Assembly: GCF_037890675.1 (NCBI RefSeq) | Contig: NZ_CP149574.1 | Coordinates: 4,068,874-4,132,873 of the forward strand | Origin: Methylovirgula sp. 4M-Z18 | GTDB lineage: Bacteria > Pseudomonadota > Alphaproteobacteria > Rhizobiales > Beijerinckiaceae | Direction of reading: 5' to 3' | Length of the DNA: 64,000 nucleotides | Part shown: piece by piece, positions 35,229 to 42,352 of the stretch | How the letters are laid out: every line of letters starts with the position of its first letter | How positions within the stretch are numbered: position 1 is the first letter of the stretch | Translations under genes and position numbers: made by a program | The notes under the pieces: model-generated | Database searches by the model: none | Told to the model about the DNA's origin: nothing | Seen by the model: the letters and a program-made list of their open reading frames with translations, nothing else

Positions 35229-36337
35229 ATCGGTCTCATTTCTTCTTTAACTGGGCGCGGCGGCGCAAAAGCCTTGGCCGCGAGGCTGGCGGATTGCGGA
35301 AAAGCCCGTGTGCGAGCGGCTTCTGCCTGAGTGCCGCTACGAGCCGAGCGCGGTGCTCCTCCCTCCATTCCCTTCTGCCGGCCGCCCTCAGTCACGGCCG
35401 TCGCGCGGTCGTGGCTTCGGCCAACCAGCAGTCCCAAAGTTTTCAAAATGGCGTCATTGGCCCATGCATTGCGCGCCATGTCCTGCGCGCCAGGCTCCGG
35501 CACGCGCGCACGATCGGTCAGCGACAGGAAAGCGCGGAACGGATCGCGAAATTTCGGCTTCGAATAATCGCCGCAAATATCGACGCCGACAATCCGTCGC
35601 CGCGCCGCCGTGCGCTTCAGCGCATCGAGCACCAGCGCGAGCGGCATGGCGCCCTGATCCCAATTGGTATAGGCCTCTTCCGGTCCGAGCACGTCCTTGT
35701 CGATCGTCACCCAGACGGCTCCGGCCGGAAGGCGCGCGAGAATATCGTCGAAAGCGGTGGCCCAATCCTGATCCTGCAGATTGCGCCATACCAGCCGGCC
35801 ATCGTGCGTCGCAACCCCAGGTGCGTCGAGCGGCTTGCCCCAAAGCTTCGTCGGCGGCGCGCGCCAGGCATGGACTTCGAGCCGATTGTCGCGGATCGCC
35901 CGCAGATTGGCGGTTTTCCATTGCGGCCGGACGAGATCGTCGCTCGCCGGACCGATGGTGACGACCTTCTGCACCTGGGGCAATTCCAACGCCCGATTGA
36001 CCCAGGCACCGCAATTCATCGTGCGCGGGAAGCGCACCCAATCGGGATGATTGTCGAAATGCAGAATGGTCAGAGGTTCGGACACGCGCGACACGAGGCC
36101 GGCGGTGAGATGATGAAAATCGCCCGACCCATAGAAGAAGACTTCGCAATCGCTTGATGCAGCGCGCGGGCCGATGCGGCGCAGAAACTCGCGCATCGCC
36201 GATTTGGACGCGACCAGCCGCAACGACGGGGCAAGATCGGTTAAATCGATCCGCTCGGCGCTGCCGCTCGTGATCAGCGACGCGATCGGCGCCTGCCGCG
36301 GCAGGGCGCCATCGATATCGGCGATCACGAGGCGCAT
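35225..36337 (-). CDS. Arginase/agmatinase-fold metal-dependent hydrolase
   Basis: A 370-residue protein starting at ATG 36337, 1 nt after the aminotransferase stop. The binuclear metal ligands of the ureohydrolase superfamily can be placed: SGDFHH (residues 71-76), DNHPD (95-99) and DKD (213-215), but the surrounding sequence is not close to arginase, agmatinase or formiminoglutamase. It may hydrolyse an amidine or an amide. The last 60 residues are disordered and rich in Ala, Arg and Pro, beyond the family fold. It could provide an amine such as ornithine or release one from an adduct. Confidence 0.75.
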   Translation of the reverse strand: MRLVIADIDGALPRQAPIASLITSGSAERIDLTDLAPSLRLVASKSAMREFLRRIGPRAASSDCEVFFYGSGDFHHLTAGLVSRVSEPLTILHFDNHPDWVRFPRTMNCGAWVNRALELPQVQKVVTIGPASDDLVRPQWKTANLRAIRDNRLEVHAWRAPPTKLWGKPLDAPGVATHDGRLVWRNLQDQDWATAFDDILARLPAGAVWVTIDKDVLGPEEAYTNWDQGAMPLALVLDALKRTAARRRIVGVDICGDYSKPKFRDPFRAFLSLTDRARVPEPGAQDMARNAWANDAILKTLGLLVGRSHDRATAVTEGGRQKGMEGGAPRSARSGTQAEAARTRAFPQSASLAAKAFAPPRPVKEEMRPI

Positions 36338-36338
36338 A

Positions 36339-37685
36339 TTACGCTTTCCGCGCGAGCGCGGCAGCCGTATCGCGGGCCGCCTGCAGCGTCTGCTCGACGT
36401 CGTCCGCGGTATGAGCCGTGGAGACGAAGAGATTCTCATAAGCGCCAGGATGGAACAGCACGCCGCGCTCCAGCATGCCCTCCCACCAATGCCGGAACAT
36501 GGTTTGATCGGCATGGCGCTCGGCATCGCGATAATTGTGAATCGGCTGCGTCGCGAACCACACCTGCATCAGCGGTCCGACGCCAACGACATAAGCCGGA
36601 AGGCCGGCCTCCTGCATCACCGCGCTCAAGCCGTCGCGCAGCCGGTCGGAGACGTCATAAAGCCGCGCGAACAGCCCGTCCTGGGCAAGTTCGTCGAGCG
36701 CCGCATTCGCCGCCGCAACGGCAATGCCATTGGCGGTATAGGTGCCGGCCATCGAGACCGTGCCGTTGGCCACCAGCGCCATGACCTCGCGCCGGCCGCC
36801 GAGCGCCGCCACCGGAAAGCCGCCACCGAGCCCCTTGGCGAAGACCGACAGATCGGGCCGCACATTATAATGCTTTTGCGCGCCGCCGAGGCTGACGCGA
36901 AAACCGGTGATCACCTCGTCGAAAATCAGCAGAATACCGTGCTGCTGCGTCAGCTCGCGCATCGCTTCGAGATAGCCGGGCTTGGGCAGAATGCAGCCCG
37001 TGTTGCACATCACCGGCTCGGTGAGCACGGCGGCAATCGAATCGCCCTCGCGCGCGATCACATCGGCGAGAATCTGCGGATCGTTCCACGGCAGGATGAT
37101 GAGATTGTCCTCGACACCGCTCGGCATGCCGGGGCCTTGCGCCACCGGCACCGGCCGCTCGTCGGGGCCGGCTTTGTCGATCGAGGGATGCTTGCTCCAA
37201 TACACGCCGTCGGAAAAGCCGTGATACATGCCCTCAAAACGGATGATTTTGCGGCGCTTCGTATAGGCGCGGGCCAGGCGCGTCGCGTAGAGCACCGCCT
37301 CGGTGCCGGTGTTGCACAGCCGGACCTGTTCGATACTCGGGACGGCGGCGATGATTTTTTCGGCCAGCACCGCTTCGTCGGCGGTCGGGAGCGCGAAGAC
37401 CGTGCCGCGCTGCTGGATGAAATCGACCACAGCCTGCGTCACCTTGGGTGGCCGGTGGCCGAGGATCATCGGGCCAAGGCCGAGCAGATAATCGATATAT
37501 TCATTGCCATCGACATCGCGCAAGCGCGGCCCCGCGCCACTCTCCACGAACAAAGGATAAGGCGTCCAGCCGGACCATTGCGCCCGCGCGGTCGAATTCA
37601 CCCCGCCCGGGATGACATCACACGCGGCGGTAAACAGTGCACCGCTTGTGGAGCTGCGCAGAAAAGGCTTGTGAATGGAATGCAT
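36339..37685 (-). CDS. Class III PLP aminotransferase, glutamate-1-semialdehyde aminomutase-like
   Basis: A 448-residue fold-type I PLP enzyme. The Schiff-base lysine is Lys284 in FAKGLGGGF, the cofactor Asp is in IFDEVITGF (residue 256), and CNTGTEA (124-130) binds phosphate. It resembles HemL, but housekeeping HemL is not expected in this context and several HemL-specific positions differ, so a separate aminotransferase or aminomutase is more likely. The start at 37685 is preferred: a longer in-frame form to 37790 is encoded by the repeat element. It begins the tight gene run; the HAD gene is 258 bp upstream. Confidence 0.85.
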   Translation of the reverse strand: MHSIHKPFLRSSTSGALFTAACDVIPGGVNSTARAQWSGWTPYPLFVESGAGPRLRDVDGNEYIDYLLGLGPMILGHRPPKVTQAVVDFIQQRGTVFALPTADEAVLAEKIIAAVPSIEQVRLCNTGTEAVLYATRLARAYTKRRKIIRFEGMYHGFSDGVYWSKHPSIDKAGPDERPVPVAQGPGMPSGVEDNLIILPWNDPQILADVIAREGDSIAAVLTEPVMCNTGCILPKPGYLEAMRELTQQHGILLIFDEVITGFRVSLGGAQKHYNVRPDLSVFAKGLGGGFPVAALGGRREVMALVANGTVSMAGTYTANGIAVAAANAALDELAQDGLFARLYDVSDRLRDGLSAVMQEAGLPAYVVGVGPLMQVWFATQPIHNYRDAERHADQTMFRHWWEGMLERGVLFHPGAYENLFVSTAHTADDVEQTLQAARDTAAALARKA

Positions 37686-37700
37686 GCAAACTCTCAGATG

Positions 37701-37816
37701 ATACCAAAGGTCACGAGAAGCGACCTTTGGGCCGCTCTTCACTTTTCGCTTAATCTTATTGAAAAGGCGAAAAATTAAGAAAGGAACCAACGGTCATTCT
37801 TTATGACCGTCGGTAT
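37701..37816 (-). repeat. Structured intergenic repeat, copy 2 (116 bp)
   Basis: Read on the minus strand it starts ATACCGACGGTC and ends GACCTTTGGTAT and matches copy 1 throughout. The first hairpin is ACCGACGGTCAT/ATGACCGTTGGT: compared with copy 1 the inner pair has changed C-G to T-A and another pair is G-T, so the stem is maintained by compensating change. The middle stem has one mismatch and the third one G-T pair. The last hairpin ends 15 nt before the aminotransferase ATG, overlapping the place where a ribosome site is expected. Confidence 0.85.
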
Positions 37817-37942
37817 GACGATGACGGCCGGCTCTGGGCGCTCGACCCCGAATCCGGCAAGGGCGCCCTTATGGCGCCCGAGTGTCATAACATTGTGACC
37901 GCGGCGCGCATGGCTGCTCACCGCAATATGCGCATCCGGATC

Positions 37943-38614
37943 TCACTCCGGAAGGAAAATCTTCCGCATGTCGGCGGCGATCTGCGGCACCAGCGACGGC
38001 ATCGCGGCGGTGACTTCCGCAAAAGTCTCGAAGGCGCGGTACGGAATACCTTCCCGCTCGCAATGGCCGCGCAGCTTGCCCTTGGCGAAGACGAAGGACG
38101 CTTCCTCGGCGAGACAAAAGTCGGACCGTCCGTCACCGATCAGAATGACCGGACGGATATGGCGCGCGGCGACACATTTGCATACGCCGCTGCCGGCCCG
38201 GCAGCCCGAATCCGCATTGGGGAACTCCAAGCGCCAGCTTGTCGCACCGGCTTGGACCAGGCGATTCGCCTTGCGCGGCACCTTGACCTTGAGGCGGCTC
38301 AACGTGCGGTCAATCGAACGGTCGAGACCGTCCGAAATGATCTCGACGCTCGCATCGATCTCGCGGGCTGCCGTGACGAAGGTGCCAAAACCCGCGTCGA
38401 CCTTCAACTCGTCGATCGCTCCGTCGAGCTCGGCGGGGGAAGCCGTCAACAGCGCGACCTGGCGCGCGAGGCATTCGCGCGAGCCGATCCGACCAGTCAC
38501 CCAGGCGCGCTCGATATCCAACCATGCCGGGGCGGCAAAGCGCTCCAACAAGAGATCCGTGGCATCTTCCCGGGTAATGGTCCCATCGAAATCGACAACA
38601 AAATGTACCGACAT
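37943..38614 (-). CDS. HAD-IB family phosphatase (MtnX/phosphoserine phosphatase-like)
   Basis: A 223-residue HAD phosphatase. Motif I is DFDGT (Asp8, Asp10), motif II follows as ISDGLD (near residue 93), GSGVCKC carries the lysine of motif III and GDGRSDFCLAE is motif IV. The cysteine-rich segment before motif IV resembles MtnX. It would dephosphorylate a small metabolite in the cytoplasm. The start at 38614 has GGAG at suitable distance; an in-frame TTG 15 bp earlier is less likely. It opens the nine-gene leftward run and may have its own AT-rich promoter upstream. Confidence 0.85.
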   Translation of the reverse strand: MSVHFVVDFDGTITREDATDLLLERFAAPAWLDIERAWVTGRIGSRECLARQVALLTASPAELDGAIDELKVDAGFGTFVTAAREIDASVEIISDGLDRSIDRTLSRLKVKVPRKANRLVQAGATSWRLEFPNADSGCRAGSGVCKCVAARHIRPVILIGDGRSDFCLAEEASFVFAKGKLRGHCEREGIPYRAFETFAEVTAAMPSLVPQIAADMRKIFLPE

Positions 38615-38763
38615 CAACACCAACTCCAAACTGATGCCAAATTCCCGAGCAATTCCTATGCCAAACTACATAATATTGATTTAATTTAATATTTTGCGCC
38701 GCACAGAAAATAGATACTACAAAAAATGTAGCCCCTCCCGCAATTTGTAATCTTGTAGGCCCC

Positions 38764-39621
38764 TCAAGGGCTTACCGTCCCCGGAACTGGCAGCGTACGA
38801 ATGAAATTGGCCACTTCGTGCGGCTGGACGACCGAAGCGCGGATCAGCGTGTCGTAACGCTGGGAGAAGGTGCGGATATGCTCCACGCCGCTCAGCACCA
38901 GGTAATGGGACCCGAGATAGATGGCAACCTGCTGCTGGCCGAAAACCGTGAAAGGCGCGGAAAAGGCGTTGCGGAGCGCATAAAGATAGACACGCAGGCT
39001 TGGATAGAGCTCCTCAATCAAGTCGGCCATCCGCAGCAGAGCGGCGCGGCGCGCCTCGGCCGGCAACCCTTTCCATTGCGCGGTCCCGGCAGCAAAGGTT
39101 TCGATCCGCTCGAGGGCGACGCAGGCCTCGAGCTCGTTTTCCGGCCGCCGCAGCAGGGCGAGGCGCTCATGCGCCTGATCGATGGAAATGATGGCATCGG
39201 CGCCGATCATCTCCGCATATTCGTGCCGCAGCACGTCCGGGGTCTTGAGGAAATCGGGGAATGTCGCCGGCACCGTGCGCACACGGTAGCCGGTGGCGTC
39301 CTCAGTCCATCTGAGCCAATGGTCGTCGGCCGGCGAATTGACCTGGGTCTCCAGCCGCAAAACCGTCGCGACGATTTTCGCCCCCACCTCCTCGCGCTGG
39401 CTGAGGCCCAAAAGCCAATCGAGCGACACGCCCGCAAAAGCCGCAATGGCCACCAGCGTCTCGGCACGCGGCAGCCGGCGGGACTCTTTGTCCAGCAACT
39501 GCGCCAGGGTCGAGCGGTCGAAGCCGGCGCGGCGCGCGAATGCCGCATGATTGAGGCCGGAGCGCTCGATGACCTGGATCAGGCGCTCGCGGAAGACGGC
39601 GGAGCGGTCGGGCGAACTCAT
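38764..39621 (-). CDS. XRE family transcriptional regulator
   Basis: A 285-residue protein. The N-terminal 75 residues form a Cro/C1-type HTH (NHAAFARRAGFDRSTLAQLL). The C-terminal 200 residues are alpha-rich, with no enzyme motif, and probably sense a metabolite. It is divergent from the fatty-acid desaturase gene with 154 bp between the starts, an arrangement suggesting direct control of the desaturase. A matched inverted repeat lies in the gap at 39642-39673. Confidence 0.85.
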   Translation of the reverse strand: MSSPDRSAVFRERLIQVIERSGLNHAAFARRAGFDRSTLAQLLDKESRRLPRAETLVAIAAFAGVSLDWLLGLSQREEVGAKIVATVLRLETQVNSPADDHWLRWTEDATGYRVRTVPATFPDFLKTPDVLRHEYAEMIGADAIISIDQAHERLALLRRPENELEACVALERIETFAAGTAQWKGLPAEARRAALLRMADLIEELYPSLRVYLYALRNAFSAPFTVFGQQQVAIYLGSHYLVLSGVEHIRTFSQRYDTLIRASVVQPHEVANFIRTLPVPGTVSP

Positions 39622-39641
39622 GCTGCTCTCCTAGCCAATGG

Positions 39642-39673
39642 TTACAATCATATCATATTGTTTATTATTGTAA
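39642..39673. promoter_or_regulatory. Inverted repeat in the XRE-desaturase intergenic region
   Basis: TTACAAT (39642-39648) and ATTGTAA (39667-39673) are perfect arms separated by 18 nt in an AT-rich segment just upstream of the XRE start. This is the most AT-rich stretch nearby and probably holds both promoters; the repeat is the likely XRE operator. Confidence 0.5.
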
Positions 39674-39775
39674 ACATAATTTCAAATCCGCATATATCAG
39701 TAACATTGCCAAACATGTCAGGAGGTGTATCCTATAAATATCAGTTCAACCCCTTCGAATCACTGGAGTAATCAG

Positions 39776-40774
39776 GTGAGTGCCGCCGCGCCCCGTGTCA
39801 TGTGGAAAAGAAAAACAGTCGAGTGGCAAACGCTCGCTCTCGCGGCAGTAATCTACGGCGGCTGGTTCGCGGTGACCTATTGGCAGGCCGCCCTCCCCTG
39901 GTGGGTCGTCACCCCCGTCGGCGCCTGGCTGATCGCCTGGCACTCGCAATTGCAGCACGAGATTCTGCACGGCCATCCGACCACCTCCCGCGCGTTCAAC
40001 CGCTTCCTCGCCTCCTGGCCGGTCTCGCTCTGGCTGCCGTACGAGACCTATCGCACCGCCCATTTGACCCATCATCGCGACGAGCGCCTGACCGACCCGA
40101 TCGACGATCCGGAAAGCTATTACCACACCCAGTCGCACTGGGCGGACCGGCACCCGATCAGCAAGGCACTGGTCACCGCCCAGTCCACCCTGCTGGGCCG
40201 CATGGTGATCGGCCCGCTGTGGATCGTCCCCCGGTATGTCGTCGCCGTGGTGCGCAAGGCTCTCCAGGGCTGCGCCATCGAGCGCCGGGCCTTGGCCGAA
40301 CATATCCCGGCGCTGCTGCTGGTGCTGATCTGGCTCGTCTTCGTCTGCAAGATGAACATGTTGTACTATATCTTCGGCATGGTCTACCCGGCGACGGCGC
40401 TCATGCTCGTGCGCTCCTTTGCCGAACATCGCGCCGAGGACGAAGTGGAAGAGCGCACCGCGATCGTCGAAAATTCCTGGATCCTGGGGCCGCTGTTCCT
40501 GTTCAACAACCTGCATGCGGCCCATCACGAGAATCCGATGATCCCGTGGTATGAAATCCCGGCCTGGTACAAAGCCAACCGCGCGCGCTTGATCGCGCAG
40601 AACGGCGGGCTCGTCTACAACAGCTATTTCGAGGTGGCGCGGCTTTATCTGCTGCGGCCGCACGATACGGCGGTGCACCCGCATGACCGCGCGATGAATT
40701 ACGATCAGATTCAGGCCGGCAAGGGATATCCTGCCGCAAGCGCCTCCGAATCCCAGGCAAGCGTTTCCGCATAA
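39776..40774 (+). CDS. Fatty acid desaturase (membrane di-iron)
   Basis: A 332-residue membrane protein from GTG 39776, which has GGAG seven bases upstream; an in-frame GTG at 39725 is less likely. Three histidine boxes are present: HEILHGH (near residue 61), HLTHH (near residue 99) and HAAHH (near residue 246), as in membrane fatty-acid desaturases and hydroxylases. At least four hydrophobic segments surround them. It inserts a double bond or hydroxyl into an acyl chain. Its 3' end overlaps the converging PhnD-like gene by 64 bp. Confidence 0.9.
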   Translation: MSAAAPRVMWKRKTVEWQTLALAAVIYGGWFAVTYWQAALPWWVVTPVGAWLIAWHSQLQHEILHGHPTTSRAFNRFLASWPVSLWLPYETYRTAHLTHHRDERLTDPIDDPESYYHTQSHWADRHPISKALVTAQSTLLGRMVIGPLWIVPRYVVAVVRKALQGCAIERRALAEHIPALLLVLIWLVFVCKMNMLYYIFGMVYPATALMLVRSFAEHRAEDEVEERTAIVENSWILGPLFLFNNLHAAHHENPMIPWYEIPAWYKANRARLIAQNGGLVYNSYFEVARLYLLRPHDTAVHPHDRAMNYDQIQAGKGYPAASASESQASVSA

Positions 40775-41526
40775 TCGTCCAAGCTTACCGGTTGAAAGCC
40801 GGTGAGCGCCAACGTCTCACCGAGCGGCGCGAACCAGGCGCGCGTATGCGCGGCGGCAAATGCGTCCTTGAGCGCGGTCACGGTCGCCGCATCGGTCGTC
40901 GGCGAGGCGACGAAAGCCGGGATTGGCGCGAGATCGGTACTCTCCAGCACGCGAATGCCCCGCGTCAGCTCCGGCAGGTGCAATTTCAGCAACATGTGCC
41001 AATAGCCGTCCAGCGGCCCGACATCGATCGTGCCGTCGCGCACCGAATCGACGATGCGCCGCGCCGTGATCAGATTGCCCTTCACGTTGTTGTAAAGCGT
41101 CGGGTGCCGGGCATCGTGATATTTGAGCAGGTGATGGCGCAGCGCATTGAACCCGGAATGGGAATGTTCGACCGTCCAGCCCAAGGTGCCGGCAAACGTG
41201 TCTTCGAGTTTGCGGTACGGACTGTCCGCGCGCACGATGATGTCGGAGCGATACAAAGGTTTGCCCTTGGCCCAATCGGCCGCGGGGATCGGCGCGGCAA
41301 TCGGAATATTGGGCGTGAGGCGCAAGGCAATCGGATAGCCGCACATCTGCACAGCCCCAAGATCGCCGCGCGCCCATAGATCCTCGAGCGGCTGCGGCGC
41401 CGGATAGGGCGTATAGGCCATCGGCACGCCTGCCTCATCGGCCACGTGCACCAGCAGCTCGCGCCACGCAGCCTCGGCAGCGGGCGAAACCGAATACATG
41501 CGGGCATTGGCGATGAGATTGGTCAT
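40711..41526 (-). CDS. PhnD-fold phosphate/phosphonate-binding-like protein, leaderless
   Basis: A 271-residue protein of the PhnD/SsuA-like type II periplasmic-binding fold (PBP2): GDLGAVQMCGYP near residue 55, DGTIDVGPLDGYWH near 170. It begins directly with the first beta strand and has no signal peptide or lipobox, and no permease or ATPase gene is next to it, so it is not a normal transporter component. It may be a cytoplasmic sensor or chaperone for a substrate. Its end overlaps the desaturase end by 64 bp in antisense. Downstream to the right lie MttB and DMGDH genes on the same strand. Confidence 0.8.
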   Translation of the reverse strand: MTNLIANARMYSVSPAAEAAWRELLVHVADEAGVPMAYTPYPAPQPLEDLWARGDLGAVQMCGYPIALRLTPNIPIAAPIPAADWAKGKPLYRSDIIVRADSPYRKLEDTFAGTLGWTVEHSHSGFNALRHHLLKYHDARHPTLYNNVKGNLITARRIVDSVRDGTIDVGPLDGYWHMLLKLHLPELTRGIRVLESTDLAPIPAFVASPTTDAATVTALKDAFAAAHTRAWFAPLGETLALTGFQPVSLDDYAETLAWDSEALAAGYPLPA

Positions 41527-41568
41527 GCGAGTCTCTTAAGGTATAAGCTCAAATAGTGCCGCGCGACC

Positions 41569-41700
41569 CTTCTCCCAGAGGGAGAAGGTGCCGAACGAAG
41601 TGAGGCGGATGAGGGGACACCGAATCATCATTGGCTGAACTCTTGTGATGGCCAATCTAGCGAGGGAGTCCCCTTCATCCGCCTCACTTCGTTCGGCACC
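41569..41700. repeat. RIME-like palindromic intergenic repeat
   Basis: CCTTCTCCC and GGGAGAAGG form a short hairpin at 41569-41588. From 41587 to 41618 runs a 32-nt arm beginning GGTGCCGAACGAAGTGAGG, and 41668-41700 is its reverse complement with a single extra A. The two arms enclose 49 nt. The layout and the sequence of arms resemble Rhizobium-type intergenic mosaic elements. It separates the PhnD-like and HEAT genes and may act as terminator for one of them. Confidence 0.8.
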
Positions 41701-41713
41701 TTTGATTTTAAGA

Positions 41714-42253
41714 TCACAGGTCATCCCTCGCCCAATATCTCACATCTTCATCGACATCGTTTGCAAGCTTGCGCAGGCACAGTCTTGCGGCTTTGTTTCT
41801 CGGGAAGCTAATTAACGCACTCGCAACTCCGCGCCGCACATCCGCAACCGGATCGTCGCTCGCGGCAACAAGCGCGGCAATGGCTTCCTTCGCCTGCAAA
41901 TGCCCGAGCGCGGAAGCCGCGCTTTCTCGCACTTGAGCGCTTCTGTCGGTAAGCAAGGGGATGAGTAGCGGGACAGATCGTTTCTTATATGGCATTCGCG
42001 GCGTGCCGAGTTGACCCAGCAAAAATGCACCGAGATCTCTGTCCCGAGACCTTCTTGATTTTATCATTTTCTCGGCCAGGTGGAAGGTTTCAATCTCCCC
42101 CCGGATTTGCAACTCGCGCGCCGCGGCGGTTCTCACAATATCCGTTCTATCATTCAGGAACGGTATTAAGGCATGAGAAGGATACAGTTTAAGCGCTTGC
42201 CAAACCAGCATTCTCAGCGAATGACCGGAATTATCAGAGCTCACGTCAATCAT
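41714..42253 (-). CDS. HEAT-repeat protein
   Basis: About 179 residues from ATG 42253 (AGGAATTC upstream); an in-frame start at 42307 is possible. The sequence is a series of HEAT/PBS-lyase-type repeats (TDRSAQVRESAASALGHLQ, SDDPVADVRRGVASALISF and earlier weaker units), a helical scaffold for protein binding. It could be a partner of a neighbouring enzyme. The gene is visibly poorer in G+C than its neighbours and bracketed by palindromic repeat fragments, so it may be a recent arrival. Confidence 0.7.
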   Translation of the reverse strand: MIDVSSDNSGHSLRMLVWQALKLYPSHALIPFLNDRTDIVRTAAARELQIRGEIETFHLAEKMIKSRRSRDRDLGAFLLGQLGTPRMPYKKRSVPLLIPLLTDRSAQVRESAASALGHLQAKEAIAALVAASDDPVADVRRGVASALISFPRNKAARLCLRKLANDVDEDVRYWARDDL

Positions 42254-42314
42254 CTGAATTCCTACTCTTGCCACCCTTAGACCAACGAGGGTCCGTTTTA
42301 TCCTCACGCTTTCA

Positions 42315-42331
42315 TTCTCCCTTCGGGAGAA
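42315..42331. repeat. Short palindrome (RIME-like fragment)
   Basis: TTCTCCC and GGGAGAA enclose TTC, continuing with GGGTGCG. It shares the core of the element at 41569 and lies just past the MttB stop at 42353, so it may also help end that transcript. Confidence 0.6.
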
Positions 42332-42352
42332 GGGTGCGCGGCAAGATTCCGG

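Noticed and set aside
35294-37778. Long plus-strand frames opposite the arginase-like and PLP genes
   Set aside because: They are antisense shadows: Arg- and His-rich with no domains, while the minus-strand proteins show full active sites.
36339-37790. An N-terminal extension of the PLP enzyme (35 codons)
   Set aside because: The extension is encoded by the repeat element; the same peptide-like sequence occurs before the L,D-transpeptidase in copy 1, showing it is the repeat and not protein.
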